The position numbers and the translations under genes are program-made. DNA of 64,000 bases from Hyphomicrobiales bacterium (GTDB lineage Bacteria; Pseudomonadota; Alphaproteobacteria; Rhizobiales; Rhizobiaceae): positions 1-64,000 of the forward strand of contig UBJR01000007.1 in NCBI GenBank assembly GCA_900465675.1, read 5' to 3'. Shown piece by piece: positions 24,707-34,264 of this stretch. The stretch's first letter is position 1, and every line of letters begins with the position of its first letter. The notes below the pieces were generated by a model. It was not told the origin of the DNA, did not search any database, and saw nothing but the letters and a program-made list of their open reading frames with translations.

Positions 24707-26602
24707 TTATTTGATCGGGGGCGATGTCTTGCCGAGCTTGACCGACGGCTCCCTGCCCCAGACACGCAATTTGCCAAGTTCGGCAACGAAGGTGGAAAGT
24801 CCTTCTTCCCCCGGCAGGGAACGAACGCCCTCATCAAGTGAATCGGCAATCCCGGCCTTCTCCAACAGCGGGACTGCTGAGTGATCGTAGCCGATGAATT
24901 TGCAGTGCTGGAAGGCGTCCGCCACGAAGTCGCGCGCCGCCGCCTCGTTTACGAGATCCTCTATGCCAAAGGCCGAAGTCAGGATGGCAACAGCATCGAA
25001 CAAAACCGAGGGACCGCCATCGATCATATGATGTGCCGCTATCAATGTACCGTCAGACGCCGTCACGCCGCCGACCTTCGGCGCGATCAGTTCTAAGACT
25101 GCTTTCTCCTTCACGATGGCGTCGGTCAACCCCTTCAACAGCTTGGCATCCACACCATCGGTGATCAGAATGCCGAGCTTGCGCCCTTCGAAGCGTTTGG
25201 GACCGCGTTCGACGATGCTGAGCGCCGGCGACGGTTCCAGATCCTGGCGGGTTGGCATCGCCGCATCGGCCGCCTTGGGCATGGACTTGAAGCCGAGCTT
25301 CTGCGCAACCGTGGTTGCCAGCGTCTCATCGATGTTCATCAGATGTGAGACCATCCGTTCGCGAATGACCAGCGTCTCGACCTTGCTCAGTTCGAACGTC
25401 AGCGCGGATGCGATGTGGCGCTGCTCGGCGCCGGTCTGGCTGATGTAGAACTGCCGTGCCTGGCTGTAATGGTCGGCAAAGCTTTCCGGACGCAGGCGTG
25501 CCTTGGTGCCCTGTTCCGGGGCCGGAAAATGGCGATAGCCCTGCATCGGCGACTCGCGCGGTCCCTCGTTGCGCGAATTCGGTTGATAATTGGTTCGGCC
25601 GACAGGATTGCGCATCGCCATATGGCCGTCCTGCTGGAAGTTGTGCATGGGACACTTCGGGGCATTGATCGGCAGATGCGTGAAGTTCGGACCACCAAGT
25701 CGCTTCAGCTGCGTGTCGAGATAGGAGAAGTTGCGGCCCTGCAGCAATGGATCGTTGCTGAAATCAATGCCCGGCGGCACGTTCTGGGTCATGAACGCTA
25801 CCTGCTCGGTTTCCGCGAAGAAATTGTCGGGCATGCGATCGAGCACCAGCCGGCCGATTGCGATCGGCGCCAGGACTTCCTCGGGGATGATCTTGGTCGG
25901 ATCGAGCACGTCGAAGTCGAAACTGTCGGCGAAAGCCTGGTCGAAGAGCTGGACCTGCAGCTCCCATTCAGGGAAATTGCCTGACTGGATTGCGTTCCAA
26001 AGGTCACGGCGATGGAAATCCGGATCGGCGCCGTTGATCTTGACTGCTTCGTTCCAGGCAACCGACTGAAGACCGAGCTTTGGTTTCCAATGGAACTTGA
26101 CGAAGGTGGATTCGTCCCTGGCGTTGACGAATCGGAAGGTGTGGACACCGAAGCCTTCCATGAAGCGAAGCGAGCGCGGGATGGTGCGGTCCGACATGAT
26201 CCACATGACCATGTTCATGCTTTCCGGCGTCAGGCTGATGAAATCCCAGAAATTGTCGTGCGCTGTCTGCGCCTGCGGGAAAGCCCGATCCGGTTCCTGC
26301 TTGGCGGCATGGATCAGGTCGGGGAACTTGATGGCGTCCTGAATGAAGAAGACCGGGATGTTGTTACCGACGAGATCCCAGTTGCCCTCCTGCGTATAGA
26401 TCTTGACGGCGAAGCCGCGGACGTCGCGGGCGAGATCGGGCGAGCCCTTGTTGCCGGCGACCGTGGAAAAGCGCACGAAGGCGGGCGTCTTCTCGCCCGG
26501 ACGCTGGAAAACGTCGGCCCTGGTGTATTTCGCCAGCGATTCATAGGTCTCGAAATACCCATGGGCGCCGTAGCCGCGCGCATGCACGACGCGTTCTGGT
26601 CT
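24707..26602 (-). pseudogene. Large-subunit catalase (KatE/HPII type), 5'-truncated
   Basis: From about 26600 downward the sequence is a clade 2 catalase. It begins at [17 protein letters not shown] with the catalytic His, then [17 protein letters not shown] with the catalytic Asn, the heme-ligand Tyr region [15 protein letters not shown], and a C-terminal flavodoxin/DJ-1-like domain ([28 protein letters not shown]). The family normally has some 60-100 residues before the catalytic His; here they are missing. The frame runs on to 26749 through antisense of an HD-domain gene, giving residues unlike any catalase. The natural start and promoter are therefore lost. Residual expression from a new start is possible but would lack the N-terminal arm needed for the tetramer. 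Confidence 0.88.
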
Positions 26603-27180
26603 TCGATATCGCCCAAGGACTTTCAAATATTTGCCGCTATGCGGGTCAATGTAAGAAGTTCTACTCTGTTGCAGAGCATTCTCTTTACGTCTATGAAACA
26701 GCTGAAAATTACAAGCTTGAGGCACTTCTCCACGATGCAACTGAAGCATTTCTTGGAGACATAACGCGGCCGTTAAAGCAGTTGTTGCCTCAATACAAAG
26801 AAATCGAGTCGAACGTGGAGGCGGCCATCTTTGAGCGCTTTCATCTTGACTTAAATGCTAGGCCGGAGGTTAAGCAGGCCGACCTTCGAGTTCTGGCAGC
26901 GGAACAAGCTCAAGTGATGCCTGAAGGGACTGATTATTGGACGGTGCCCTCAAGAATCAAGCCCGCAGCTATCGACGTTCAATTCCTGTCGCCGACGGAA
27001 AGCTCTGAGCGATTTTTATCGAAATTTTTCGAGCTAACAGATGAATCAGGTGCGCTCTCGGTTTCAGTTCGCGAGTGTAGATCGGCGGATAGTCTCTTTC
27101 CACACAAGTGCTTGCGTGATAAAACCTCTGCTTTAATCTGCAAGAGCAGAGGAAACGTCACCGTCCATGCCATCCACTAA
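26602..27180 (+). pseudogene. HD-domain phosphohydrolase (YfbR-like), 5'-truncated
   Basis: In one plus-strand frame from about 26605 I read [19 protein letters not shown], then [47 protein letters not shown] and LSPTESSERFLSKFFELT. This is the YfbR-like HD nucleotidase family with its metal-binding H...HD. The first 30 or so residues, including the start codon, are absent at the breakpoint shared with the catalase. After FELTDESGAL the frame continues about 40 residues unlike the family to 27180, so the natural end may also be altered. The gene reads away from the catalase. Confidence 0.82.
27125..27152. promoter_or_regulatory. Inverted repeat, probable AbiEi operator (copy 1)
   Basis: Perfect 8-base arms CCTCTGCT (27125-27132) and AGCAGAGG (27145-27152) with a 12-base spacer, ending 14 bases before the antitoxin ATG. 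AbiEi antitoxins are known to bind inverted repeats in their own promoter, so this is a good autoregulation site. Confidence 0.6.
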
Positions 27181-27787
27181 CGCCCAGCGGCTTCGTGCGC
27201 TGAAGCTCCTAGAAGCCCGGGGTATGCTCCGGCTGAAGGAGTTCATTGCCGAAGGCATCGGCCCAGAGACGCTTGCGCGACTTGTCCGGGAGGAGGCGGT
27301 CATCCGCCCGGCACGGGGCCTCTATCAACTCCCCGACGCACACGTCGAAGCTGCCCATACGCTGGCGGAGGCGGCGGTTCTGGTTCCAAAGGGTGTAGTC
27401 TGCCTAACCTCAGCCCTCCAATACCACGAACTGACGCTGCAGATGCCGTCGGCTGTATGGATGGCGATCGACCGTGCCGCCTGGCGGCCCAAGATCGATT
27501 ATCCCCCTATTCGGTTCGTGCGCTTCACAGGGTCGGCACTGACCGAAGGTGTCGAGCGTCACCGCATCGAGAATGTCGACGTTCCCATCACGGATCCGGC
27601 GAGGACAATTGTCGATTGCTTTCGCTACCGGACGAAGATCGGCCTCGACGTCGCGATGGAGGGACTGCGCGAGGGTCTCCGCCGTCGCCGATGCAAACCG
27701 GATCAAATCTGGCGTTACGCGCGCAAGGCGCGGGTCTGGTCGATCATGCGTCCTTACGTCGAGGCAATGGTGTCTGATGCCGCGTGA
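27167..27787 (+). CDS. abiEi: Type IV AbiEi-family antitoxin (copy 1)
   Basis: 206 residues. An N-terminal winged-helix region (ALKLLEARGMLRLKEFIAEG, RPARGLYQLPD) is followed by the AbiEi C-terminal domain (VCLTSALQYHELTLQMPSAVWMAI and PARTIVDCFRYRTKIGLDVAM). AbiEi represses its own operon and counteracts the AbiEii nucleotidyltransferase toxin without direct binding, which is the type IV scheme. The toxin gene overlaps its last 11 bases, as in known abiE operons. Confidence 0.9.
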   Translation: MPSTNAQRLRALKLLEARGMLRLKEFIAEGIGPETLARLVREEAVIRPARGLYQLPDAHVEAAHTLAEAAVLVPKGVVCLTSALQYHELTLQMPSAVWMAIDRAAWRPKIDYPPIRFVRFTGSALTEGVERHRIENVDVPITDPARTIVDCFRYRTKIGLDVAMEGLREGLRRRRCKPDQIWRYARKARVWSIMRPYVEAMVSDAA

Positions 27788-28696
27788 GCCTCGCAACATC
27801 GGCGCATCAGTGCGAGCGCGGCTCCTCGATCGGGCACGTGCCGAGCGATCGGATTTCCAGATTCTCCTGACGCGATATGCGCTCGAGCGTCTGCTCTACC
27901 GGCTAAGCGCGTCGCCGCACCGCAACCGCTTCATCCTCAAAGGTGCATGCTCTTCGTGACCTGGGTCGCCGATCCGTTTCGGCCCACGCGCGATCTGGAT
28001 CTGCTTGGCCACGGCAACAGCGACGCCGAGGCAATTGCCGAAACCTTCCGGGCCATTTGTGCGCAGCCGGTCGCCGATGACGGTGTGACGTTTGATGTCG
28101 CCGCGCTGATGGCGGCCCCGATCCGTGAGGAAGCTGAATATGGTGGTGTGCGGGTCCGCACGACGGCAACCACCGCCGGGGCGCGTATTCCGATCCAGGT
28201 CGACATTGGTTTCGGCGACGCCATCACACCTGCGGCCGTCGAGATCGACTATCCTACCCTGCTGGACGCCCCAATGCCGCGCCTTCGCGCGTATCCGGTC
28301 GAAACGGTGGTGGCCGAGAAATTCGAAGCGCTCGTAACGCTCGGCGTGGCCAATAGCCGGCTCAAGGATTTCTATGATCTCTGGGTGATCTCCCGAACAT
28401 TCGAACTTCGCAAGGCTCCCCTTGTCGAGGCAATTCAGCGGACCTTCGCACGACGCGGAACTGTCCTCCCGTCTGTTGTACCGGTCGGTCTGACCGATGA
28501 ATTCGCGGAAGCATGGACCGCTCAATGGCGCGCCTTTCTGGACCGGGACCGGATGGCAGCCGCACCAGATGCTTTCGCCGCTACCATCGCCGATCTTCGC
28601 CTCTTCTTGATGCCGCTGGTCGTCGGATTGAAGGAAGAACGAATTTGGCCGCCGAGCGGGCCGTGGTCGCCGGGGGCAGCAATCGATGAGGCATAG
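27777..28696 (+). pseudogene. abiEii: Type IV AbiEii-family nucleotidyltransferase toxin (copy 1), frameshifted
   Basis: The start ATG at 27777 lies inside the antitoxin end. The first frame reads to RFILKGA at about 27945 and then stops. A second frame picks up at MLFVTWVADPFRPTRDLDLL, the nucleotidyltransferase motif with the catalytic DxD-like acids, and continues with PIQVDIGFGDAI, VVAEKFEALVTLG and RLKDFYDLWVISR to 28696. Inserting one base at about 27946 rejoins KGA to MLFVTW. As written the toxin is broken; an internal start at 27947 would lack the first 57 residues. Either a real inactivating deletion or a one-base sequencing error explains it. Confidence 0.85.
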
Positions 28697-28772
28697 CGGA
28701 ACGAGAAAATTTCTCCGTGCCGCATGCCGCGACTGACGAAGAAAGGAGCCGCTGTCGCGGTTGGGGGGAAGT

Positions 28773-28940
28773 ATGGATAAGAAGCACTTTTATCGCGTAG
28801 GCAGCCACTCTGGCGCCTGGGGCGATCTACCCACTGACCCCGATGAACTGGATTCTCTGACCAATAGTGCTCGAAAGCACATCGAGCCGTGGCTCTCTGC
28901 TGTCTTCCAAGCAGAGCACCTCAACCTACTGCTCGGCAGA
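28773..28940 (+). pseudogene. N-terminal remnant of a SIR2-family defence protein
   Basis: The ATG at 28773 starts MDKKHFYRVGSHSGAWGDLP, then DPDELDSLTNSARKHIEPWL and FQAEHLNLLLG, which I recognise as the N-terminus of SIR2-family proteins found with HerA ATPases; the loop after LLLG should be the NAD-binding glycine motif. At about 28940 the sequence switches to the reverse complement of a HerA gene. Only about 55 residues survive, so no enzyme can be made. Recognition is from memory of family sequences and needs a search. Confidence 0.65.
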
Positions 28941-29292
28941 CTCTCTTATCGTCGTCCCTCGCGCCCACGATGGCTTCGACCTGCGGGGGTGTCGGGATAA
29001 GGACTTGGTCCCCCACTGACGGAAATGCGACCACGCCACGAGAGAGTTCGTATCTGGTCATTCCCGAAGCGCGGTCGCGCCGAGATGTCAATGTACCCAC
29101 TGGCGATAGCGACATCTTCGGCAGTGGAAATGGAAGATCGATCAGGCCAAAGTCTTTCAGGCAAGAGCGCTTTGGATAAGGAGAGCGTTCGATCCCGATC
29201 CAGGTTATGTAGGCGACCGTCGCACCGGCTTCATTTGGGATGATCACATACCCATTGAGACGCGGAAACCCCGCCGGCACTCCGGTATTCAA
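28941..29292 (-). pseudogene. N-terminal remnant of a HerA-type ATPase (inverted)
   Basis: The minus-strand frame contains LNTGVPAGFPRLNGYVIIPN, TVAYITWIGIERSPYPKR, DFGLIDLPFPLPKMSLSPVG and YELSRGVVAFPSVGDQVLIP, ending in VEAIVGARDDDKRV. This is the HAS-barrel region before the Walker A motif of HerA/DUF87 ATPases of the SIR2-HerA type. The ATPase core is missing. In intact systems the two genes share a strand; here this piece is inverted against the SIR2 remnant, with the breakpoint at about 28940. A stop codon lies a few codons upstream of 29292. Confidence 0.7.
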
Positions 29293-29689
29293 TGCAGAAT
29301 GACTCTAGCAAGTGGGTTGTGGGAACGCTGCATGATTGCCTACCATCTTATCTTGGGGATCTATTCTCGATAATGTTTTGGCGGTCCGGTTTCCAGTGGG
29401 GAATAAGCGCCAGGCAGGCCGATCTTAGGGCTTACTGATCTGATCCTGGGAAAGTTAAGCGTTGAAGCGGTGGATATCGTGCCGCTAAGATAGCCGATGC
29501 CTCCGGTCGGTCACCAGACGGCAGATGGTTCTGATGCGACAAGTCCTCGCGTCGTATTCTCTCCGTCACATGCCTAGCCAAGGCGGACAACGCCCCGATG
29601 TTGTTCCATAGGCTTTGCCTGTCACCCGCTGAGGCAACAGACGCTAACAGGCCAAATGTCGAGCTCGGCCACCAAGTTCTTTGACCCGC
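29293..29689. other. About 400 bases without a recognised gene
   Basis: Between the HerA remnant and the epimerase gene I see no family signature. A minus-strand open frame around 29450-29620 is free of stops for about 50 codons but has no recognisable motif. It may hold further debris of the defence remnant. Confidence 0.4.
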
Positions 29690-30499
29690 CTACGAAACTC
29701 CTTCCTGCCAAGCTTGGTAGACGGTCCTGATTCTGGGATGAAAACCCAGACTGCGGGCGAGGGACGTATCGACATGCAGATACCAGGGATTTGAGAGAGG
29801 CTCGCTACTTGAGTCCAAGCGCTTCCCCACCATGCCCGCAAGTTCATAGATTGAGGAGGGCGTCTCGTCGGCCAAGTTCACGATGCGCCGATCGAATACA
29901 CCCTCCAGCGCTAGCGTGACTGCCTGGGCGATGTCACGATGGTGGATCGTGCTCATGCGCTGGGCCGGATGCCAGGTGCTGACGTGGTTGGGAAGAGATT
30001 GAAGATGTCCGTCACCGTCGCCATAGACGAAGGGGAAGCGAAGGATGGACCAGTTCAACCCGCTTTCGCGCAGTTCCTTTTCTGAGGCGACCTTGCTTGC
30101 GGGATAGGCGTGCTGAGGATCGACCGGGTCGTCCTCTCTTCCCGGATGCGGATTGTCCTTATTGTAGACATGGCTGGTGCTAGACATGATGAACCGCGCG
30201 TCGGGAGCGTGGGTCTTCACAGCAGCGATCAAGTTGCGTGTCCCATCGAGGTTGCTCTTCCAGATGAGATCGGTGTCTTGTGTGCGAAACACGGCGGCGA
30301 GGTGCACGATAGCGGAAATCCCTTGGACGGCGTTCGTCAGGGTCGAAGGGTCGCGAATATCGCCCGTCACGGCTTCTGTTCCTTCAGGGCAGTCCTTGCC
30401 CGCGCGGAGCAGGATGCGGCAAGTATAGCCGGCCTCCACCAGCCTCGGCAGAAGGCGCTCGCCAACGAGCCCGGTGGCTCCGGTGATCAATACGGTCAT
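29690..30499 (-). CDS. NAD-dependent epimerase/dehydratase family protein
   Basis: 269 residues of the extended SDR family: cofactor motif TGATGLVGERLL at residues 7-18, Asp in GDIRDPS, the segment IVHLAAVFR, and the catalytic Ser and Tyr-Lys region (SSTSHVYN and AYPASK). It probably acts on a nucleotide sugar, flavonoid or similar carbonyl compound; the substrate is not known. It lies 4 bases behind the MarR regulator gene, so it is the target of that regulator. Confidence 0.88.
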   Translation of the reverse strand: MTVLITGATGLVGERLLPRLVEAGYTCRILLRAGKDCPEGTEAVTGDIRDPSTLTNAVQGISAIVHLAAVFRTQDTDLIWKSNLDGTRNLIAAVKTHAPDARFIMSSTSHVYNKDNPHPGREDDPVDPQHAYPASKVASEKELRESGLNWSILRFPFVYGDGDGHLQSLPNHVSTWHPAQRMSTIHHRDIAQAVTLALEGVFDRRIVNLADETPSSIYELAGMVGKRLDSSSEPLSNPWYLHVDTSLARSLGFHPRIRTVYQAWQEGVS

Positions 30500-30503
30500 T
30501 TAC

Positions 30504-30953
30504 TCAATCCTTTCGCAACAGGGTCTGCAGTCGTTCGGTCGCAGATTTGAGGACACGGATGGTCGTGGCCAGGTCGGCCTCGTCGATCCCGCCGAAGGCG
30601 GCGTCGTGAATGACAGAAAGATCAGGAATTCTGCGCCACAGCGCCTCACCTGTGGCTGTCAGCTTCAGTAGACGTTGACGCTGATCGCCTCCATCCGCGG
30701 TCTGCGCGACCAAATCCTTGCGGACGAGTGTGGCAATAATCCCGCTCAAGGTCGCGCGTTCAAGTTCAAGTGCGCGGCCGAGGTCTCGTTGGACGGACGG
30801 GCCGTTGTTGACGAGATACCAGAGGACATACCATTGCGTGGATCCCAGATCGAAAGGCCGCAGACGCTCGTCCATGAGGGCTCGGCCCGCGAAGTAACAC
30901 CGCTTCGTCCATGCGCCGACAGAGAGATTTTTGGTGTCCGCATGTTCGCTCAT
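30504..30953 (-). CDS. MarR-family transcriptional regulator
   Basis: 149 residues. The winged-helix core spans about residues 35-110: LGSTQWYVLWYLVNNG, the recognition helix in RDLGRALELERATLSGIIAT and the wing DGGDQRQRLLKLTATG. It is probably a repressor of its own operon with the epimerase gene, which starts 4 bases later. A long inverted repeat (30970-31010) lies directly upstream and is the likely operator. Confidence 0.9.
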   Translation of the reverse strand: MSEHADTKNLSVGAWTKRCYFAGRALMDERLRPFDLGSTQWYVLWYLVNNGPSVQRDLGRALELERATLSGIIATLVRKDLVAQTADGGDQRQRLLKLTATGEALWRRIPDLSVIHDAAFGGIDEADLATTIRVLKSATERLQTLLRKD

Positions 30954-30969
30954 GTTAGAGACCCGTGAA

Positions 30970-31010
30970 TTCGTTCGCTACCAAACCAAAATCGCAAGGT
31001 AGCAAACGAA
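30970..31010. promoter_or_regulatory. Inverted repeat, probable MarR operator
   Basis: Arms of 13 bases, TTCGTTCGCTACC (30970-30982) and GGTAGCAAACGAA (30998-31010), pair at 12 of 13 positions with a 15-base spacer. It starts 17 bases upstream of the MarR ATG. The size and position fit an autoregulatory MarR site. Confidence 0.7.
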
Positions 31011-31113
31011 TGTCAAGTCTTAGGCGATCGGTTACGGATTGGGCAATATCGGATTGCTGGATCGGAAGCTGAGCGGTCGCGCTCGGCCACGACAGCGGCT
31101 TTATGGGCAAGCG

Positions 31114-32004
31114 CTATCGCCACCGCTTCACATGGTCGACGAGTGCACGCAGTTTCGGAGCGAGATTGCGGCGGCTGGGGTAGTAGAGAAAGAAGCCGGC
31201 AAAGGGTGGGCAATAGTCCTGAAGGAGAGGGACCAGTTGACCGGATGCGACATAGCGTTTGAACGTGTCTTCCATACCGAAGGTGATGCCACCGCCGGCA
31301 CAGGCTGTGCGGATCATAAGCCACATGTCATTGGTGGTGATCTGCGGGTCGACAGCCACGTCGAACTCACGTCCATTCTGCCCGAACTCCCAGCGATAGG
31401 GCGCACTGTGTGGCGCTGGGCGCCAGCCGATACAACGATGGGCCGAAAGTTCCGAAGGATGCTCAGGCTTGCCGAAACGCTCGATGTAGGAAGGCGCGGC
31501 GAAGGCGCCCTGGCGCTGATCGCCCGAGACGGGGACGCCAATCATGTCCTGATCGATGACTTCGCCCAGCCGCACCCCAGCGTCATAGCCTTCCGCGACG
31601 ATGTCGAATTCCTCGTCCGTTACAGTTACGTCAACCTGAACTGCTGGAAAGGCATCCGCGAAACGCGCCAGTAGCGGCCCGGAGATGAACTGCTCGGCGA
31701 TGGATGACACCGCCAGCCTCAACAGTCCGCTCGGTGCGCTGTCGCGGTCCGCCGTCGCGTCAAGGGCCATTCCGACTTCGGAAATTGCCGGCGCCACGCG
31801 CTGATATAGTCGTTCGCCCGCCTCTGTGAGACCCACGCTGCGTGTCGTGCGCTGCACCAGGGCGACGCCCAGCCGATCTTCGAGACGGCGGATGGTCTGG
31901 CTGACCGCTGGCCGGGTGACGCCCAAATTCTCCGCGGCAATGCGAAAGCTCCGCGCTTCGGCGACCGCCAAGAAAACAGAAATGCCGTTCAGATCGATTG
32001 CCAT
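31114..32004 (-). CDS. LysR-family transcriptional regulator
   Basis: 296 residues. The N-terminal helix-turn-helix is AVAEARSFRIAAENLGVTRP followed by AVSQTIRRLEDRLG (residues 14-47). The effector domain begins around residue 90 (GLLRLAVSSIAEQF). It is divergent from the aldo/keto reductase gene 96 bases away, the usual LysR arrangement, so it probably controls it. The intergenic sequence includes GGTTAGTAAATATTACC, a near-palindrome of LysR type. Confidence 0.92.
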   Translation of the reverse strand: MAIDLNGISVFLAVAEARSFRIAAENLGVTRPAVSQTIRRLEDRLGVALVQRTTRSVGLTEAGERLYQRVAPAISEVGMALDATADRDSAPSGLLRLAVSSIAEQFISGPLLARFADAFPAVQVDVTVTDEEFDIVAEGYDAGVRLGEVIDQDMIGVPVSGDQRQGAFAAPSYIERFGKPEHPSELSAHRCIGWRPAPHSAPYRWEFGQNGREFDVAVDPQITTNDMWLMIRTACAGGGITFGMEDTFKRYVASGQLVPLLQDYCPPFAGFFLYYPSRRNLAPKLRALVDHVKRWR

Positions 32005-32099
32005 TGGTTAGTAAATATTACCAGCTTGGTCACTATTGAGCAAGTTGTCCCATCTTATCGATACGCCTACCTTTGTCTCACTAACAGGAGACAGCCAAC

Positions 32100-33158
32100 A
32101 TGACGCTTGATCACTACAGACTTCTTGGAAGGTCGGGTTTGCGCGTTTCGCCATTGAGCTTGGGAACGATGACCTTCGGTTCCGAGTGGGGATGGGGTGC
32201 GGACGGCGATGAGGCCCGCCGCATCTTCGATCTCTATGTCGATCGCGGCGGTAACTTCGTCGATACATCGGTGAACTACACCAATGGAGGCGCTGAACGT
32301 TTGCTAGGAACCTTTATCGGCGACAAGCGCGAGCGGATCGTTCTTGCGACGAAATTTACGATGGCACGCGACCCGGCCAACCCGAACTCAGGCGGTAACC
32401 ACCGCCTGAACATGGTGCGCTCCGTTGAGCAGAGCTTGAAGCAACTCGCCACGGATCGCATCGACCTCCTTTATCTGCATGCGTGGGACATGACGACCCG
32501 GCCGGATGAGGTCATGCGAGGGCTCGACGACCTCATTCGGTCCGGAAAAGTGCTCTATCTCGGCATTTGCAACACGCCTGGATGGCGCGTTGCGCAAATG
32601 CAGACGCTCGCCGACATTCGCGGCTGGTCGCCTTTCGTGGCGCTGCAGATCGAATACAGCCTCGTGGAACGGACGGTCGAGCACGAGCTTATACCGGCGG
32701 CTGAGGCTCTGGGCCTTGGGGTGCTTCCGTGGTCACCGCTCGGCGGTGGCGTCCTCACAGGCAAATATTCCCTTGCCGACGTAGAAGATTCACGAGAGGC
32801 GGCTGTGTCCGCCAGCCGCAAGGGTGTCATAGCGTCGTCCGGTCACCTGAACGAGCGCGCAATCGAAATCGCGGACGAGGTTCGAGCCGTCGCCGAGCAG
32901 GTCAACTCCACACCATCGCAAGTGGCGCTTGCGTGGACGCTGGCCAATCCGACGGTCGTCTCCCCCATCATCGGCGCCCGCACGTTCGCTCAGGCCGAAG
33001 ACAATCTTGGAGCTCTGGATCTGCTGCTGACGCCGGAACAACTGGATCGTTTAAACCGGATCAGCGCCCCGAGCCCCGTCTTTCCCGCTCGCTTCACGCA
33101 ACGTCCCCTCGTCCAGCAACTGATCTTCGGCAACGCTGCGGTCGAACGCCGCGGCTGA
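32100..33158 (+). CDS. Aldo/keto reductase
   Basis: 352 residues with the AKR barrel: the catalytic Asp and Tyr in NFVDTSVNYTNGGAERLLG, Lys in VLATKFT and His in LYLHAWD. The C-terminal phosphate-binding motif is PIIGARTFAQAEDNLGAL, typical of NADP-dependent AKRs of the YajO/Tas type. The ATG follows ACAGGAGACAGC. The substrate is unknown; such enzymes reduce aldehydes and ketones. The neighbouring LysR gene is the probable regulator. Confidence 0.93.
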   Translation: MTLDHYRLLGRSGLRVSPLSLGTMTFGSEWGWGADGDEARRIFDLYVDRGGNFVDTSVNYTNGGAERLLGTFIGDKRERIVLATKFTMARDPANPNSGGNHRLNMVRSVEQSLKQLATDRIDLLYLHAWDMTTRPDEVMRGLDDLIRSGKVLYLGICNTPGWRVAQMQTLADIRGWSPFVALQIEYSLVERTVEHELIPAAEALGLGVLPWSPLGGGVLTGKYSLADVEDSREAAVSASRKGVIASSGHLNERAIEIADEVRAVAEQVNSTPSQVALAWTLANPTVVSPIIGARTFAQAEDNLGALDLLLTPEQLDRLNRISAPSPVFPARFTQRPLVQQLIFGNAAVERRG

Positions 33159-33253
33159 CCCTTCAGACGATGTGGGGCCTGTCGACGGTGCATGATCTTC
33201 ATGCCAGTCGATAGGTCCCAACAAACCGTCAGCAACAGGAAAGGACCGATATC

Positions 33254-33799
33254 ATGACCCTCCCGAGGTACCACCATATCGCCCGCGCGAGCCGAACAGC
33301 TCTGATTGCACTGGGATTGCTGTCGCTCGCCCTGCCGGGCGCAGCCTTCGCCGACACCGCGGCAACGCAGGTTACGGACAGTGCCGCGATCGAGCAACGG
33401 AACAAAGCGATCGTAGAAGCCGCCTTCGAAAAGTGGCGTGGAGGCACCTATGTCTTCGCGGAACTTCTCGCTCCCGATGTCGTCTGGACGATCCATGGTT
33501 CCGGACCGGTCGCTGGCACCTATCTTAACCAGAAGGACTTCATCGAACAGGCATCGCGTCCTCTGACCAGCCGGCTCGCGACCCCGATCGCGCCGGAGGT
33601 GCACAACATCTTCGCCGACGGCGACACGGTCATTATCCGCTTCGACGGAACAGCGACCACGATGTCGGGCGCACCTTATCGCAACCAGTTCGTCTGGATA
33701 CTCAAAATGAAGGACGGCCTCGTCGTCAATGCGGAGGCCTTTCTGGACCTTGTTGCCTATCAGCAGGTCGTCGACAACAACGCCCCGCGGTCCCAATGA
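33254..33799 (+). CDS. Secreted NTF2-like (SnoaL) protein
   Basis: 181 residues. A signal peptide (TALIALGLLSLALPGAAFA) cleaves near residue 33, followed by an NTF2-like domain: IEQRNKAIVEAAFEKWRGG, FAELLAPDVVWTIHGSGPVA, VIIRFDGTATT and FVWILKMKDGLVV. NTF2-like proteins of this kind include ketosteroid isomerase relatives and uncharacterised periplasmic proteins. It follows the reductase gene by 95 bases and precedes another secreted small protein, so the three may form a transcription unit. Confidence 0.82.
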   Translation: MTLPRYHHIARASRTALIALGLLSLALPGAAFADTAATQVTDSAAIEQRNKAIVEAAFEKWRGGTYVFAELLAPDVVWTIHGSGPVAGTYLNQKDFIEQASRPLTSRLATPIAPEVHNIFADGDTVIIRFDGTATTMSGAPYRNQFVWILKMKDGLVVNAEAFLDLVAYQQVVDNNAPRSQ

Positions 33800-33895
33800 C
33801 CGACGCCCGCGGTTCGGCAGATGTGCGTCTGCCGAACCGCACCAAGCATCCATGCGCGATCGTCTCCAAACCGAGAACCTTAGTGGAGCCAGACC

Positions 33896-34222
33896 ATGCG
33901 ACAGGCATTTGCTGCACTCATCACGGCCACCCTTTCTATCCAACCCGCAGAAGCACAGGAGACCAATTTGCATCCGAACCATCCTTATGCCGGCATGTGG
34001 GTCACCGACGACAACCGGGTTCGCCATGAACTTCTGCCGAACGGACGCTATGTCGAGGCCCGCGGCCAGCGCGAGCGGGCCTATCAAGGCCGCTACGAAG
34101 TCGACGGGACGCATATCGAATACTGGGACGACACGGGCTTTACTGCCGACGGCGATTTCGTCGATGCCAACACACTGCACCATGGCGGCATGATCTTGCG
34201 ACGTCAGCAAGCGACGCCTTAA
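33896..34222 (+). CDS. Secreted Atu4866-domain protein
   Basis: 108 residues: a short signal-like N-terminus (MRQAFAALITATLSIQPAEA), then the Atu4866 domain (HPYAGMWVTDDNRVRHELLP, YQGRYEVDGTHIEYWDDTGF). The domain is named from Agrobacterium fabrum and its function is unknown. It is found next to reductases and LysR genes in other rhizobia, as here. Confidence 0.85.
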   Translation: MRQAFAALITATLSIQPAEAQETNLHPNHPYAGMWVTDDNRVRHELLPNGRYVEARGQRERAYQGRYEVDGTHIEYWDDTGFTADGDFVDANTLHHGGMILRRQQATP

Positions 34223-34264
34223 CATACCAGTTGACAGGGGCGGTGCCCACTCAGCGCCGCCCTG

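Noticed and set aside
26603..26749. Extending the catalase to the ATG-like start at 26749
   Set aside because: The added residues are antisense of an HD-domain gene and bear no resemblance to a catalase N-terminal arm.
31039..31674. Plus-strand open frame inside the LysR gene
   Set aside because: It is the shadow of a clear LysR coding region on the minus strand.
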